Shown piece after piece: positions 1 to 11,282 of a DNA stretch of 64,000 bases (position 1 is the stretch's first letter; every line of letters begins with the position of its first letter). The DNA is from Hansfordia pulvinata. Lineage: Eukaryota > Ascomycota > Sordariomycetes > Xylariales. The notes below the pieces were generated by a model. The model saw only the letters and a program-made list of their open reading frames with translations, was not told the DNA's origin and ran no database searches. A program made the translations under genes and the position numbers. The stretch spans positions 1,612,001 through 1,676,000 of the forward strand of contig BJKQ01000007.1 in NCBI GenBank assembly GCA_006538405.1, given 5' to 3'.

Positions 1-650
1 ACGGTACCTAAGGTAATCACAGCCAGAGCCCTGGACTACGCAGTACGAGGCGACGCCCAATTCTGGTGCGGCGGTGCCTGCGATCGGCCCAGGTGCCGCC
101 TTCTTCGCATGGAGGGGCATTTTCCGTGCCTGCTACCTAAATTTGGAGGGGTAACTGCATTGTGTCAGGGTCCCACCTTGGCCAATCGTCATGCTAGACT
201 AAAGACGGCTAGCGCAGGCTGAGACCACTGGAATGTTGCGTCTGTCTCTCTGCTGCAGTTTCCTGGTGTAAGGTACATGGGTGCGAGGTCGCTTCTGTAG
301 CTCCGCCAGCTGGCTCCCAGCTGGGAAGACCCGAGTGCTGAGTGACGTGCCCAGCGAAGGGACTTGGAGTCCGGCCACTGGGTGCTGGGGCTGTAAGTAC
401 CTCAGCCTCCGATCTTTGGGAAGGCTGCGACCGGGCTGGAGCTGCTTGCTGTTCTGGGCATCCTCGTACCTCCATTCGCGACCGGCCTGCCATCTAATCT
501 GGCCGTCCATCCCACCTCGGCCCATCTTGACCTCGACAGCGCTGACGACGACAACGACGACGAGCACGACGACGGACACGGAAACGATCTCCACCCCTTC
601 CTCAATCACCCAGGGACGCTTTTCCACACCGCCGCCTCCCATCTGCAACC
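1..650. other. Left-edge gene-free stretch and Sm-D3 upstream region
   Basis: I see no conserved reading frame here. The part nearest the Sm-D3 start (about 535-580) is rich in ACG/ACGACG triplets, followed by a CT/CC-rich leader running to the ATG at 651, as is common in fungal 5' leaders. Open frames on either strand have low-complexity translations without recognisable domains. Confidence 0.5.
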
Positions 651-1138
651 ATGACGTCCACAATCGGAATCCCGATCAAGCTCCTCAACGAGGCCCAGGG
701 CCACATTGTGACCCTCGAGATCACCTCTGGCCAGACGTACCGTGGCAAACTCCTCGAGGGTGAGTCTGCCCCACCCCCTCGCCGCGCCGCTTGCGGGCTC
801 AAGGCACAGAAGCTAACCCGGGGACTCCCATGTGCAGCCGAGGACAACATGAACGTGCAGCTCAAGGACATCACTGTCACCGCCCGTGACGGACGCGTCA
901 GCCATCTGGACCAGGTCTACATTCGCGGCAGCCACGTGCGCTTCTTCATTGTGCCCGACATGCTGAAGTACGTTCCCTCCTCACTCCGCCACAAACCCGC
1001 CGAACCCAAGCTAACCATCCCGTGCACAGGAACGCGCCCATGTTCCGGAGTCGCAACGCCCGAGGCCGCGGTGTCGGTCTGGCCAGAGGACGTGCCACCG
1101 TCAGCAGAGCGCGGGCAAGCGGGCGCGGCGGACGATAA
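651..1138 (+). CDS. SMD3: Small nuclear ribonucleoprotein Sm-D3
   Basis: This is a core Sm protein of the U1, U2, U4 and U5 snRNPs. It forms part of the seven-member ring that binds the snRNA Sm site in the nucleus. There are three exons: 651-759, 838-967 and 1030-1138 (introns GTGAGT..CAG and GTACGT..CAG), giving 115 residues, near the usual fungal length. The Sm1 motif starts at [18 protein letters not shown] and the Sm2 motif is [17 protein letters not shown], containing the signature IRG. The tail has RG/GR repeats ([13 protein letters not shown]), the type of Arg-Gly tail that is methylated in Sm proteins. Exon junctions restore LLE-AEDNMN and MLK-NAPMF, both characteristic of SmD3. It is convergent with the CipC-like gene downstream. 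Identification is secure. Confidence 0.96.
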
Positions 1139-2198
1139 GCAGGTTTCGATCTCTGGTCAACATTTGACACGACAAAAAGCGCTCGGGGGGTTTTCTAGGA
1201 CAACGAGGTGGGATGCACACCACAGTCTCGACGGCAAGCCCCTATTTGTCTTCATCATGGCGTTGGGGGACAAAACCGTCTTTTGTCTTTGATGGAATCC
1301 AGTATGGACGGGAAGACGGGCCAGAAACGCCCGCCGTGGCGATCCGCAGGCGCGGGGTCGCGCGCCGCAGAGCTCTCGTGCCACGCAGCAGCAACCCACG
1401 CGGGGTTCTCACACGGGCGCCTCCGTCGACGGCTGGACTTGGTTCACGGCCCTTCTCAGCCACACAATCGGGTGGGCAGACGGATGACGGGAGAGGCCTC
1501 CGCTGGGGGACGTCAATTTCCTCGGCGCGAAAAATCACGAGAATCTAGACGAGGACATCAGCTTGCCGGATACCCTGAATATACCATTGATGCCCACACC
1601 CGAAGATGCGAGTACCTGAGCCCGGCGAGACGCATTCCGGTCGACTCAACCCGAATGCGAAGACCAGAGAGTTGTAGCTGGAAACGGACACCAATTTTGA
1701 CGAGCAGCTTCATTGAACCAACCAGGGCGTTCCTAATCGCTGCCATCACTGAACAAAACATCATACACGCTCAGGCACTTATAGGTAATTCTCTCGCAAG
1801 CAAGCGCCGCGGTATTCAGTATGTTCATTTATTTGTGGGAGATTCTACTTGAATCTCCATCTCTAGTGTCCAGTCGCGATGGCAAAGCACAGTATCCGGT
1901 CCCGCCGTTGCAGGCGCTTACAATGTCTCGAGGATGCGATTTTCAAGACCCTGAGCCTGAGCTTACTACGGTAATAAAAGTAGCCTCATGACAAGCTGAA
2001 CCACAGATATAGTGCAGGTAAAATATGTGTACATCATTCATTATATTCAGGTCTTGTCTAAGTCCGTGTCGCAGCCCATGTGGCTCACATATCTAGTAGT
2101 TGAACTGCTCGTGACGCTCATGGCGCTCACTGGAAGGGAGTTTTGGTCAGACATTCTGCTAATGGGGGAGAGATTATCCGGCAATGGCGCCTCGTCAC
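1139..2198. other. Spacer between convergent Sm-D3 and CipC-like genes
   Basis: About 1.06 kb lies between the two stop codons. It should carry both 3' UTRs; AT-richer stretches near 1960-2100 include AATAAAAG at about 1973. Open frames here translate to Arg/Ser-rich sequence without domains, so I call no gene. Confidence 0.5.
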
Positions 2199-2727
2199 TT
2201 ACGGGTCGAACTGGTCGTACTGGCCGTACTGCTGATCGTACATCTGGTGCGCCTGCTGCTTGGCGTGGTGCTTGGCCCTCTCGCGCTCTTCCCAGTTCAT
2301 GCCCTTGGTCTCGGCCAGCTTGTCGACCTCGGCACCGGCGAAGCCGGCGAGGAGCTCCTTGGCGAAAGCGTGGTTGACCGTCTTGCCTGGGCCGCGTGTG
2401 CGTGTCAGCGGTGGGGTTTCGCCGGGGGTTGGGAGGCATGTCCACGGCTCGCTGTTTCCGAGTTTCTGCAGGGTAGCTGTTGCGTCCGCTACTCACCCTC
2501 CTTGCGCTGGTGGTCCTCGAACAGCTTCATGGCCTCGAACGAGGCGGCGCCGCCGATCAGCTCGTGGCTGAACTTGGCCTCGTGCTGGCCGTAGACGTCG
2601 TCGCGGGTCTCGCGCTCCTTGAGGACTGGCCGCCGAGACGGCGCTGTTAGCCGACGTCCGACGAGTTTGTGGCCATGGCACGGAGGGTTGGGTCTCGGGA
2701 AGCCCTGATGCACTCACAGTCGAACAT
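2199..2727 (-). CDS. CipC-like protein (DUF3759 family)
   Basis: This is a small soluble protein of the CipC/DUF3759 family, named after a concanamycin-induced Aspergillus protein. The biochemical role is unknown; family members are stress- or antibiotic-responsive and sometimes abundant in hyphae. Three exons on the minus strand, 2727-2718, 2625-2497 and 2386-2199, give 108 residues with clean GTGAGT donors and CAG acceptors. The 10-base first exon (ATG TTC GAC T) makes this gene easy to miss. Family features visible are GQHEAKFSHELIGGAASFEA, LFEDHQRKEGK and LLAGFAGAEVDKLAETKG, followed by a charged helix and a Tyr/Gln-rich tail ending YDQFDP. The length fits the family (about 100-130 aa). 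It is convergent with Sm-D3. The family assignment is firm and the function is not. Confidence 0.9.
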
Positions 2728-3330
2728 TGTGGCTGATTAAGGTAGTAGGAAAGACGATATCTGAATCTGGCAATAGGTATGGACAAGCAGGTATTTGGAG
2801 TGTAAGGCGAAGAGAGATTACCTACGGTCGAGAAGTCCCGGCCGAGTCTTATATGCTCACAGAGGCGGCCCGCATGACGACACCCTCGCACCCACCCAAG
2901 GGGTCGAGGCGGCCTCTTCCCCGCCTGAGTTGCGGTCCATCTCATGGCCCCCTGCCCGCCTGAAGCCGACAAGGGGAAACAGGCAGAGCCACGGGGGTGG
3001 GTGGGACCGCCCGAGCAAGGTCAAGCCCGAGGCGAACGTGTGTCAAGCCGCGACGGCGGCCCGTGGGTAGGATGCCGGTGGGCCGGGCCTACGTAAGAGG
3101 CTACTAAGTTAACTAGTCGACTGGCCTCTTACATCCAGGGAGAGCGAACGGATATCCCCCCTCCTCTCCTCCCTGTCCAGCAGGGTCGTTCTTTGAGAAA
3201 GCTGCTCCTCGTCAGCCAGCCCTGCAACCCCGACTGCGGCCGTCGGAGGCGGGTTGAAAGCCGCGTGGGCGTGGCCCTGGCGCCAGCGGAAGTTCTCCCG
3301 GCAGCGCTTCTCCCCGCCAAGTTCCATCGG

Positions 3331-3380
<50 letters not shown>

Positions 3381-3386
3381 ACTGCC
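3331..3386. repeat. (CTG)n microsatellite
   Basis: A nearly pure CTG/CAG trinucleotide tract at 3334-3372, continued by imperfect units to 3386. It is outside any gene I can support; it would read as poly-Leu, poly-Cys or poly-Ala depending on frame and strand. Confidence 0.95.
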
Positions 3387-4244
3387 GCCTGGGCCATGCG
3401 CCGTCCCTAGCCCAGAGGCCGAAACCCCAGAACCAAAAGGACGAAGGCTAGAGACGAGCGCCTAGGTTCGACGCGCGATTGTGGGGGGAAGGGGGGGATC
3501 CCCTCCAGCTTTGTGGTCGGCAATCCGGCACTGCCGAGGGGGCGCGCCGGGCTAGACTGGCGATTGGGGCTAGGTAAGCAGGTAGTCAGCTAGAGCCGGG
3601 CTCAGCACCATGACGGCCCATAGGTTACTTATTAGGTGGCCATCTCGCATCTAGGCGAGACGGCTCATGGGGGGCTCCCTCATCGCTTCCTACACCAATC
3701 AGGCAGGGAGGTAACTTGATCTCATGGGGCAGCGCTACCTACCTATGTACCAGTAGCTCCAAACAAGGCGGGCACTGAGCGCTCCGCGGGGGCAATGGCA
3801 AGAGTGCAGGCAGAGCATGGTGATGGAGAGGCAACGTCTTTCTCCCATCGATCGACTACCAACCAAGAGACGCGCCCCATCAGGGCTTCCCGCCCAGTAG
3901 CCAAGTACGCGTAACTGCGTAGTCGGTAGGTAGGTAGCGCGGTGGCTTGTACGGGTACCTAACTTAACCAGTAGACGGTAGACCAGCCCAAGGGGAATGG
4001 AACAAAGTCCAGAAACCAGGAATGCCCGAGAAGGCGAGAGAGCCCCGAGCGAGCGGGCTAGCGGGAGCGGGCGGTTTCTCCGGCAAAAGCCCTCAACCCA
4101 AGTGTCGGGTCTATACTTAGGCGCCGGAGCACGTCCATCTATTCCTAGTTACCGACGTGGGAAGAGAAGGAGGAGGAGCCCGGGGAGACCGTCGCTGGTC
4201 TCCCAGCTCGCGGCCGCGGCGGTGCTTGAAAGAAAGCGGGCGGC

Positions 4245-4263
4245 GGGGGGGGGGGGGGGGGGG
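4245..4263. repeat. 19-base G homopolymer
   Basis: Nineteen consecutive G residues in noncoding DNA, one of ten G/C runs of 12 or more bases in the window. Confidence 0.95.
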
Positions 4264-4329
4264 CGTGCGCCGTCATCCGACGGAGACACTGTTACGAGAG
4301 GTAAAGAGGCGAAAAGGCGAGGGGGTGGG

Positions 4330-4332
<3 letters not shown>

Positions 4333-4364
<32 letters not shown>
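4333..4364. repeat. (GA)16 microsatellite
   Basis: An uninterrupted AG dinucleotide repeat in the gene-free interval. Confidence 0.95.
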
Positions 4365-4366
<2 letters not shown>

Positions 4367-5894
4367 GCACCGTTGCTCTACGACGCGTATTCGGCTCATC
4401 GGCTTCGGGGAAGTTGACATCATAGCCGCGCCTTTCGGGCGAGGCGCAGTCGCGTCAGAGTTTCCAGGGGACGGAGGGGGGGTGAAGCGAAACCGGGCCA
4501 GACTTCGTAGACTGGAACTGTGGGACCGTCCCCGTTCGTGGGCTGTTTGTCGTCGTCGTCGGGGGGTTTCAAGCGTTGCGCCGCGGCTGGGTCGTTGTGC
4601 TGTGCCGAGGGAGGACATCTGCAGCAGCTTGGTTGGGTTTTTTGTCTGATGAGGCTCAACGGCCGTGAAGAGTGGTACTCGTAGTGGTGGTGGTGGTGGT
4701 GCGTGCCAAGCGGTGCCAGAACAATTCCCCGCGTCCCACTGCCGTCTTGGCAAAGGCTTGTTTTCCCTCTGGTCTGTCTACCACTACCTGGGTATCTACC
4801 TAACCCCCTGTGCCAGGCTGGAGGGCGGGCCGAGAGAACTCCCGTCAGCCAGGTCTGTCTGTCCCCCCGCACAGAAGCGCTCCCCTCCAGCCTACCCCGG
4901 CGACAATGCGTGCAAAAGCGAGGGACCTCCCCCTTCCTCCCTCCACTCCAGGGCTCACCGCCACAGAATGCACCTGCCGCGGACCCGGAGAAACTCCCCC
5001 AAGCCACGTAAACCCACTGACCCGTTGGCATTGGATGCGCTGACAGGGGCGGCGGCGGCGGCGGCGGCGGAGAGGGGCCGGCGACCGAGGGGCACGGGCC
5101 TCGCTCCAGACTCGCAATGTGAGAGGGGCCTCCGAGCTACGGAGTACATACTCGTGTTAGCGCCGCTAGGCTTCCTACCTGCTCTGCCTTTCTCCGATGA
5201 GAACAGCGCTATGTGCGTGTCCGTACCTCAAGGTGCTTGCTCGAGTGACACCAGTGACGAGACCCAGCGTCTGGTACTCCGCCTCGACTTTCCACACCCG
5301 CGGGGCTGCGCAAAGCTCACAGAAGCGAGAATGGAGACTGTAAAGTTGATTATATATTGAACACCCCTATTTGGAAAAGCCAAAGACCCCGGAACTATGC
5401 CTGGTGCGAAAGAAAAAAGAAAAGAAGAAGAGAACATAAGAAATGTCCCACCTGATCCAAGATCAGAGCAGACATGATTGAAACACCTGACAAAGAAAAA
5501 TCAAGGGGAAGTACCCTGAAGCCCCCAGAACAGTTGACCAGATTGAGATTGAGATGAAGAAAAACCGAGAGAAAAAAAAAGGTTTGATGGTCCAGCTCTA
5601 GTCATCCCAGCCTCATATCAGTGGACAAGGCGAGAATGACTAGGAGTAACCAGGAGAAGTGAAGAGGAAGAACATCAGATCTGGTTCGTTTTTTCTTTTC
5701 TCGTGGCCTGTGTATAAGAATGTGCAAAGAGGCCGGTCCGGTGGCCCGCAGGTGGATGGATCAAGAAGAATATGTACCGAGAAGAGTGTGAAGCGAGCTG
5801 AAAGATGGTGGCGGATGGCCGATCGCAGTACCGCGCAACTGGGGGGCAAACGAAACGAAAAGCCTGCTGCCTCTCATTCCTCGTCGTGGCGCCC

Positions 5895-6991
5895 TCACCT
5901 CAGCCCCTTGGCGGGCGACGACCCCTGCGGCGATACGACCCCGCTGTTGCTCCCGCCGCTCATGCTCCTGTTTCCGTTGCTGCTCCCACCACCGCGGGGC
6001 TGGGCCCGCTTCATCTCGCGCAGCACGCGGTCCAGCTCCGCCTCGACCGCGCCCTTGGCGCTGTTGTCGCCGGCGGCCCTCGCAGGCGGCGGCGCCGATG
6101 TGGTCCCGCTCCGGGCCCTCCTGCTCGTGCCGGACACGCTCGGGGTGGTGGTGGCGGTGGAAGAGCTGCTGCTGCTATTGACCAACCCTGCAACCGCCGC
6201 TGCGTTGGTGGCCGCGGCCGAAGACGAGGTGAGCGTGGCGCGCCGGGAGCGTCGGGGGAGACCGCTGTTGCCGGTGCTGTTCCTGTTGCCAGTGCTGCTA
6301 GGAACCGTGGTGTGGGACGCAGAGGCAGTCAAGGTGCTGGCAGAAGTCGTCTGCCCACCGAGCGAGAGGTAGTTGCGGGCACCGCCCTTCTTGCGGCCCG
6401 GGCTGAACCCGCCGCCACGCAGGGCCGGCAGCGTCGGGCTGCCCGTCTCGCTGTTGCTGTTGCTGTTGCTGCCGCTGCCGCCCTGCTTCTTGTGCTTCTG
6501 TCGAGCGGCCGCTTGCGGGTTGTTTTCGCTGTTGTTGTCGTAGTTGCTGCTGTAGTCGCGGCGGTAGCTCGACGAGTTGTTGTAGTTGTAGTAGTAGCTG
6601 TTGCCTGTCCTGTCCGCCGGAGCCGAGGACGAGAGGGGCAGGCCCGGGGGCGGCGTCGTCCCCGAGGAGCCGCCGCCGTTGTTGCTGCTGCCGTTGCTGA
6701 CCTGACTGTTCATGCGGCGGAGCTGGGCCACGGCGCTGGCGACGCGGACCGACGAGGCGTGCGTCGACGTCGCCTTGCGGCGCTGCTCGGCCGTCGACGC
6801 CAGTGGCGGGACCACGTCCTCGGAGTTGACGGGCGACGATGCAGAAATCTCGCTCGCGACCTTGTCGTTATTGTTGGAGGCCACAGCGGCAGACGCAACG
6901 GTCCCGGGAACGTCTAGGGGCGAGGGTAGGGCGGTAGCCGAGACGGAGAGGCCCAGGCCAATCCGCTCAGAGAGGGACAGTGACTGATGCC

Positions 6992-7024
<33 letters not shown>

Positions 7025-8448
7025 TCTGGCCATCACTGGCAAAGAAAGACGGCGCCACCCCTTCGATGATGGCCACGGCACTGTCCTCGGGCACGGCGTT
7101 GCCATCATCGTCGTCGTCGTCTTCGTCGTGGCGCGTAGACGACGACGCGGGGCGGAATCCGATGCGCGACTCGCGTCCAGACAAGATAGGGGGCGCGGCT
7201 GCAGCCGCAGCCGCAGCCGCGCCGCCACCAGACTTGCGGTGCGCAGCCAGTCGCGACGACCAGCTGCCCCGCTGCTGCGGCTGGCCCCGGAGCCCGTGGC
7301 CCTGGGCCTGCTGCCGGGCCGCCAGCGCGTCGGTGCTGCGCAGGAGCGAGGACAGGCGCTTGCCCAGCGGCGAGCTGTCGGCCGTCGTCGTCGTCGTCGT
7401 CGTCGCGAGGGTGGCGGTCGTGGCCGCCGTCGCGAGGGTGGCGGCGGGGTTGGGCGAGGGCAGCAGCGACGACGTGGTGGCGCTCAGGGCGCTGACGCGC
7501 GAGTCGGCGCGCTCGACGCCCCCGCGCGAAGGAGAGGTCGAGGCGCCCGTGTTGGTCAGGTAGTAGCTGTCGTAGACGGAGCTCAGGCCGCTCTCGGACC
7601 GGGGGCCGGCTGCTCCGGCAGCCGCGGTGGCCGCGGCCGTGGTGGAGCTGGCCGCGCTGGGGCTCGGGCTCGGGGTGCCTCGTCTGCGGTGGCCGAGGGA
7701 GGGCAGGGCCAGCGGCGGCGGGGGAGGGGGCAGCTGCTGCGATGCCGCGGCCGTGGGAGTGCGGCGGCGGCTGTTGCTGTTGCTGTTGCTGTTGCTGGCG
7801 CTGTTGCGCGTGGGCGAGGGCGTGGGCGTGCCCCTGCCTCTGCGCCTCCTCTTGCCGTCGTCGTCGTCGTCGCTGTCCGACTCGCTGTCCTCGCCCAGGA
7901 GGCGCAGCAGGTCGGCGTCGGCCGGCGGAGGCGCGGCGGGGAGTTGGGAGAAGACGCGCGAGAGGCGGGCCGGGTCGAGAGGCTTCGGGGTCGGTGCCGT
8001 GAAGGGGTCGTCCTCGTCGTTGGTAACGGGGACGGGCGCGATGGGAGCGGGTTTCTTGCTGGCGCTCCCTGGCTTGCCGGCACTCTTCCTCTTCTCTTGC
8101 TTGTCGCCGTCGTGGTTCTTGTCTTCGACGTCGTCCAGCGTGATGGTCTCGTAGCTGCTGTCGTCGTGGGCGTGGATGGAGAACTGGAGAGAAGTCTGGG
8201 GCACGCTCTGAGGCCGCGAATCGACGGCAATGGTCCCGGCCGCTGTCTGCCTTGTGCCTGTGGTCTTGGTAGAAGCACCGGCCGCGGTGGCCGCCGGCAT
8301 GGACTGGCGTGCTCCTCCGCTGACGTCGCCATTGTGCTGGGGCTGGGGCTGCTCGGGCACCAGGATGTCGCCGTGGGTGGTGGCCTTGCGGACGCGCCAC
8401 GGGTGCGGGCTTGTGCCGTTGGCGAACCGGAAGCTGACCGCGGGTCGT

Positions 8449-8483
<35 letters not shown>

Positions 8484-11282
8484 ATGGTGGTGGTAGCTTT
8501 CGCCCCTCGACCGGCGATGGTCACCCCCGCTGGAGCCGGCACCCGCGCCGTTGCTGGCGGCCGAGTTGCGCCTCTGGTCGAGGGCGTGCTGGCGCTGAAC
8601 CGAGTCCTCCTCGCTGTAGACGGTGGACAGGGCGGAGGACTGGTCGCTGATGGCCGAGTAGTGGCGCGAGTGGTAGGCCGCGACGGGCTGCTGCTGCTGC
8701 TGCTGCTGATGCTGATGCTGATGCTGGCCGTGGTGGTAGGTCGACTGGTCGTAGTAGTAGTCCGACTGCTGAGTGTGCTGTTGGTTGTGGTGGTAATAGT
8801 ACTGGCCCTGGTACTCGTCGTACTGGCCTTGGTACTGGTCCTGGTGGTACTGGCCTTGGTACTGCTCCTGTTGCCCCGGGTACTGCTGTCCTTGGTACTG
8901 GTCGTAGTACTGGGCGTCGTACTGGGCGTCGTAGTGGTGGTGGTGGTGGTGGCCTTGATACTGCTCGTCGCCGTACTGCTCGTGGTACTGCTCCGGGTAG
9001 TGCTGGTACTGGTAGTACTGCCCTTCATCGTAGTATGTATGCTGCTGCTGCTGGTGATGATGATGATGATATTGGCTTCCTCCGTGTGGCTGCTGATGCT
9101 CCCCGTCCACCATCACATCGGCTTCCGCCTCCGCCTCCGGACCGCCCCCGCTACCGCCACCGCGCGGTCGCCGGCTCGGACTCGACAGCGCCGTGTGGCT
9201 CTGGCACCACGACATGGCCGACTCGCGACGGCCAGACGCCGGCGCAATGGCGATCAGGCTGTCGGGGTCCGACAGCGTCGACCCCATCGACAGGTGCGAG
9301 TAGTGCCGGCTGTGGTGGTGGTGGTGGTGCTGGTTCGGCGTGTTGTGTTGCTGATCCTCCTTCTGCTGCTGGGAATGCCTCTGCTGCTGCTGCTGCTGCT
9401 GCTTCTGCTGCGAGGAAGAATATCTCTGCTGCTGGCTCGCCCGGGGTGTCTTGCTCTCTGCACCGCCGCCGGTACCCAGCTCCCCGTCGTCCGAAGGCGG
9501 CGGCCGCATGAACTGGCTCAGCGTCGTCATGTCCGACGGGCTGCTGCTGCAGTACTCCCGGTCTTCTTCGCCGTCTTCCTCACCCTCTGCGGCGGCGGCG
9601 GCGGCGGCGGCGTGCGCGTTCTCGCTCCGCCTGTACCTGCCATCCTGCTGCTGCTTGCCGCCCTCCGCCGCGGCCGCCTCGCCCGACGACGACCGCGGCC
9701 GGGCGTAGAAGTCGGGCATGCTCATCGCCTGCCGCCGGAGGGCGCCGCCGCCGCGGGCAGCAGCAGCAGAGGGGGAGGAGTCCTGCTGCAGCCGGTCGGC
9801 CGTCATCTGCAGGATGGACCCGAGGTCGTTCTTGTCCACCGCCCCCCCTGCTGCAGCCGCCTTGCTGCTGCTGCTGTTGTGGTTGTTGTTGAGGGACCGA
9901 GCAGGCGACGACGACGACGACGACGCCAGGGGCAAGGGCACCCTCGCGTTGCCCGCCAGCTGCTCCGCGGCCTGCAGCGCCGTGTCGCGCCGCTGCCGCG
10001 TCTCGTAGAAGTACTTGGACGGCGCCATGTCCCCCGGCGGCTGCCCGGGGGCCCGCACGGGGCTGCTGCCGCCCGCCCCCTCGAACTCGTCGTCGTGGTG
10101 GCGGCGCCGCCCGCCGCCCGCGTTCTGGCTGCTGTACACGAACCCCGACCGGAGCTGCGGCGCCGAGTAGCTGGCCCCCGTGGCGTTCTGCCTGGTCCTG
10201 CCCGTCGGCGTCCGCGGCGCCCCATCCCCCCCTTCTCCCGCCGCCGCCGTCTTGTCCCCCCTTCCCGGCTCATCAGCGCCGACGGCAGCGTCGGGCTGCG
10301 GCCCCTCATGCCGCCGCCGCCGCCGCCGCTGCTGCCGAACGACAGGCCCCGCGCCAGCGAGTTGCTGAGCGACCTCCCCAGCCCGAACCAGCCGCCGCCT
10401 CCTCCAGCTTTCTTGCCTCTGCCCTTGTTGTTCTTCTTCTTATTCTTCTTGTTCCGCGGCGAGTCGGCCGGCGAGCACATGGGCCCGTGCAGCGCGTCCT
10501 CGTCGATCCACGACGAGCTGCGCACCCCGTAGCCCCTCTTCCCGGCCCCGGCGGCCTGCGGTGGCGGCGCCTTCTGCTGCTGCGACGCCGCTGCGTGCGG
10601 CTCGCTGTTGTCGCAGGCGCTGCCCGCCGCCGTCACGCTCAGCGAGAAGCTGCCCGGCCGGGAGAAGGGCAGCGGCAGCACCGGCGGCTCGAGGAGGGGC
10701 GCGTGCCCGTCGCCCGCCGCGGCGGCGGCGGCAGTGGCTCCGTCCCGGGTGAGCAGCACCACAGACGACCGAACCGTGTCGCTGACGGCTCCGGCGCTGC
10801 TCATCTTGCGCAACCTCCGCTGCTGCTGCTGCTGGAACGGGCCGCCGCCGCCAGTCGACGAGGAAAACATCTCCGCATCCCCCCGCCGCCGCCGCCTGCC
10901 TCCTTGTCGTCAGAAGCGTAGTAGTACCGCTGCTGCTGATCCTGCCGGTCCTCTTCCTGCCGCTCCCCGTCCACGACGTACGGCGCCCCGAACGAAGTCT
11001 TGTCGCCGCCGGCGGAGAAGCGAGACGACGAGCCTTGACCCACGAGCCCACGCCGGCGGTGCTGCCACCTCGCCAGCCGGGCCAGCAGCGGCGCCACGAT
11101 CAGGAACACGATCAGCGCGCCGCCGATGGCGATGCCCGCTATGGCCCCCGACGAGAGCGAGTTCGACGCGGCCTCCGACGGGTACCGGGGCCGCAGCGGA
11201 AGCACCGCGACGGCGCCGCCGCGTGGGAGGTCGCCCCCACGCCCGCCGCGGCTGCTGGGGGCTCGGGTGTTTGAGGAGGCAT
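5895..11282 (-). CDS. Very large single-pass membrane protein with Gln/His/Tyr-rich low-complexity tail (reading frame broken at three G/C runs)
   Basis: I do not recognise a named family. Reading from ATG 11282 to the stop at 5895-5897 gives about 1796 residues if one base is restored at each of three homopolymers (near 11234-11238 or 11187-11190; at 10879-10884; at 10256-10261). Without this it appears as separate frames, the longest starting at 10139. A short Pro/Ala-rich head is followed by a glycine-zipper-like membrane helix (GAIAGIAIGGALIVFLIVAP, roughly residues 45-67) and then RLARWQHRRR, so by the positive-inside rule the very long tail is cytosolic. The tail holds poly-Gln and poly-His tracts, a Tyr/Gln repeat zone (about 8690-9060), a less biased block ending HPWRVRKATTHGDIL, an acidic run before RRRRGRG (about 7820-7880), and a predicted helical C-terminus (EAELDRVLREMKRAQ). 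A sensor or scaffold role is only inference. The start codon is uncertain. Confidence 0.7.
8690..9075 (-). repeat. Degenerate Tyr/Gln repeat zone within the large membrane protein
   Basis: On the minus strand this stretch encodes imperfect units built from QYQGQY, DQYQGQ, EQYHEQY and DAQYDAQYY, flanked by His runs (HHHHHH) and a Gln run. Units vary in codons and spacing, so this looks like a protein-level repeat rather than a fresh DNA microsatellite. The composition (Y, Q, H, G, D, almost no aliphatic residues) resembles prion-like domains. Confidence 0.85.

Larger units (their letters stand above)
2728..5894. other. Gene-free 3.2 kb interval with microsatellites
   Basis: This interval lies between the CipC-like start and the stop of the large membrane-protein gene. 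It holds the CipC promoter side, a CTG repeat at 3331-3386, a 19-base G run at 4245-4263, a GA repeat at 4333-4364 and one TACTCGTA motif near 4676. Reading frames (for example a 231-codon frame from 4665) are low complexity and show no domain. The AT-richer part at 5340-5800 is probably the 3' UTR of the large gene. Confidence 0.5.

Noticed and set aside
3331..3386. CTG repeat as a poly-amino-acid coding exon
   Set aside because: Frames around it are short and no splice partners or conserved flanks are visible.
6987..10532. 1181-codon open frame on the plus strand
   Set aside because: It is the antisense shadow of the large Gln/His-rich gene; repeated CTG/GTC triplets lack stops in several frames and give Leu/Val/Arg-rich sequence with no domain.
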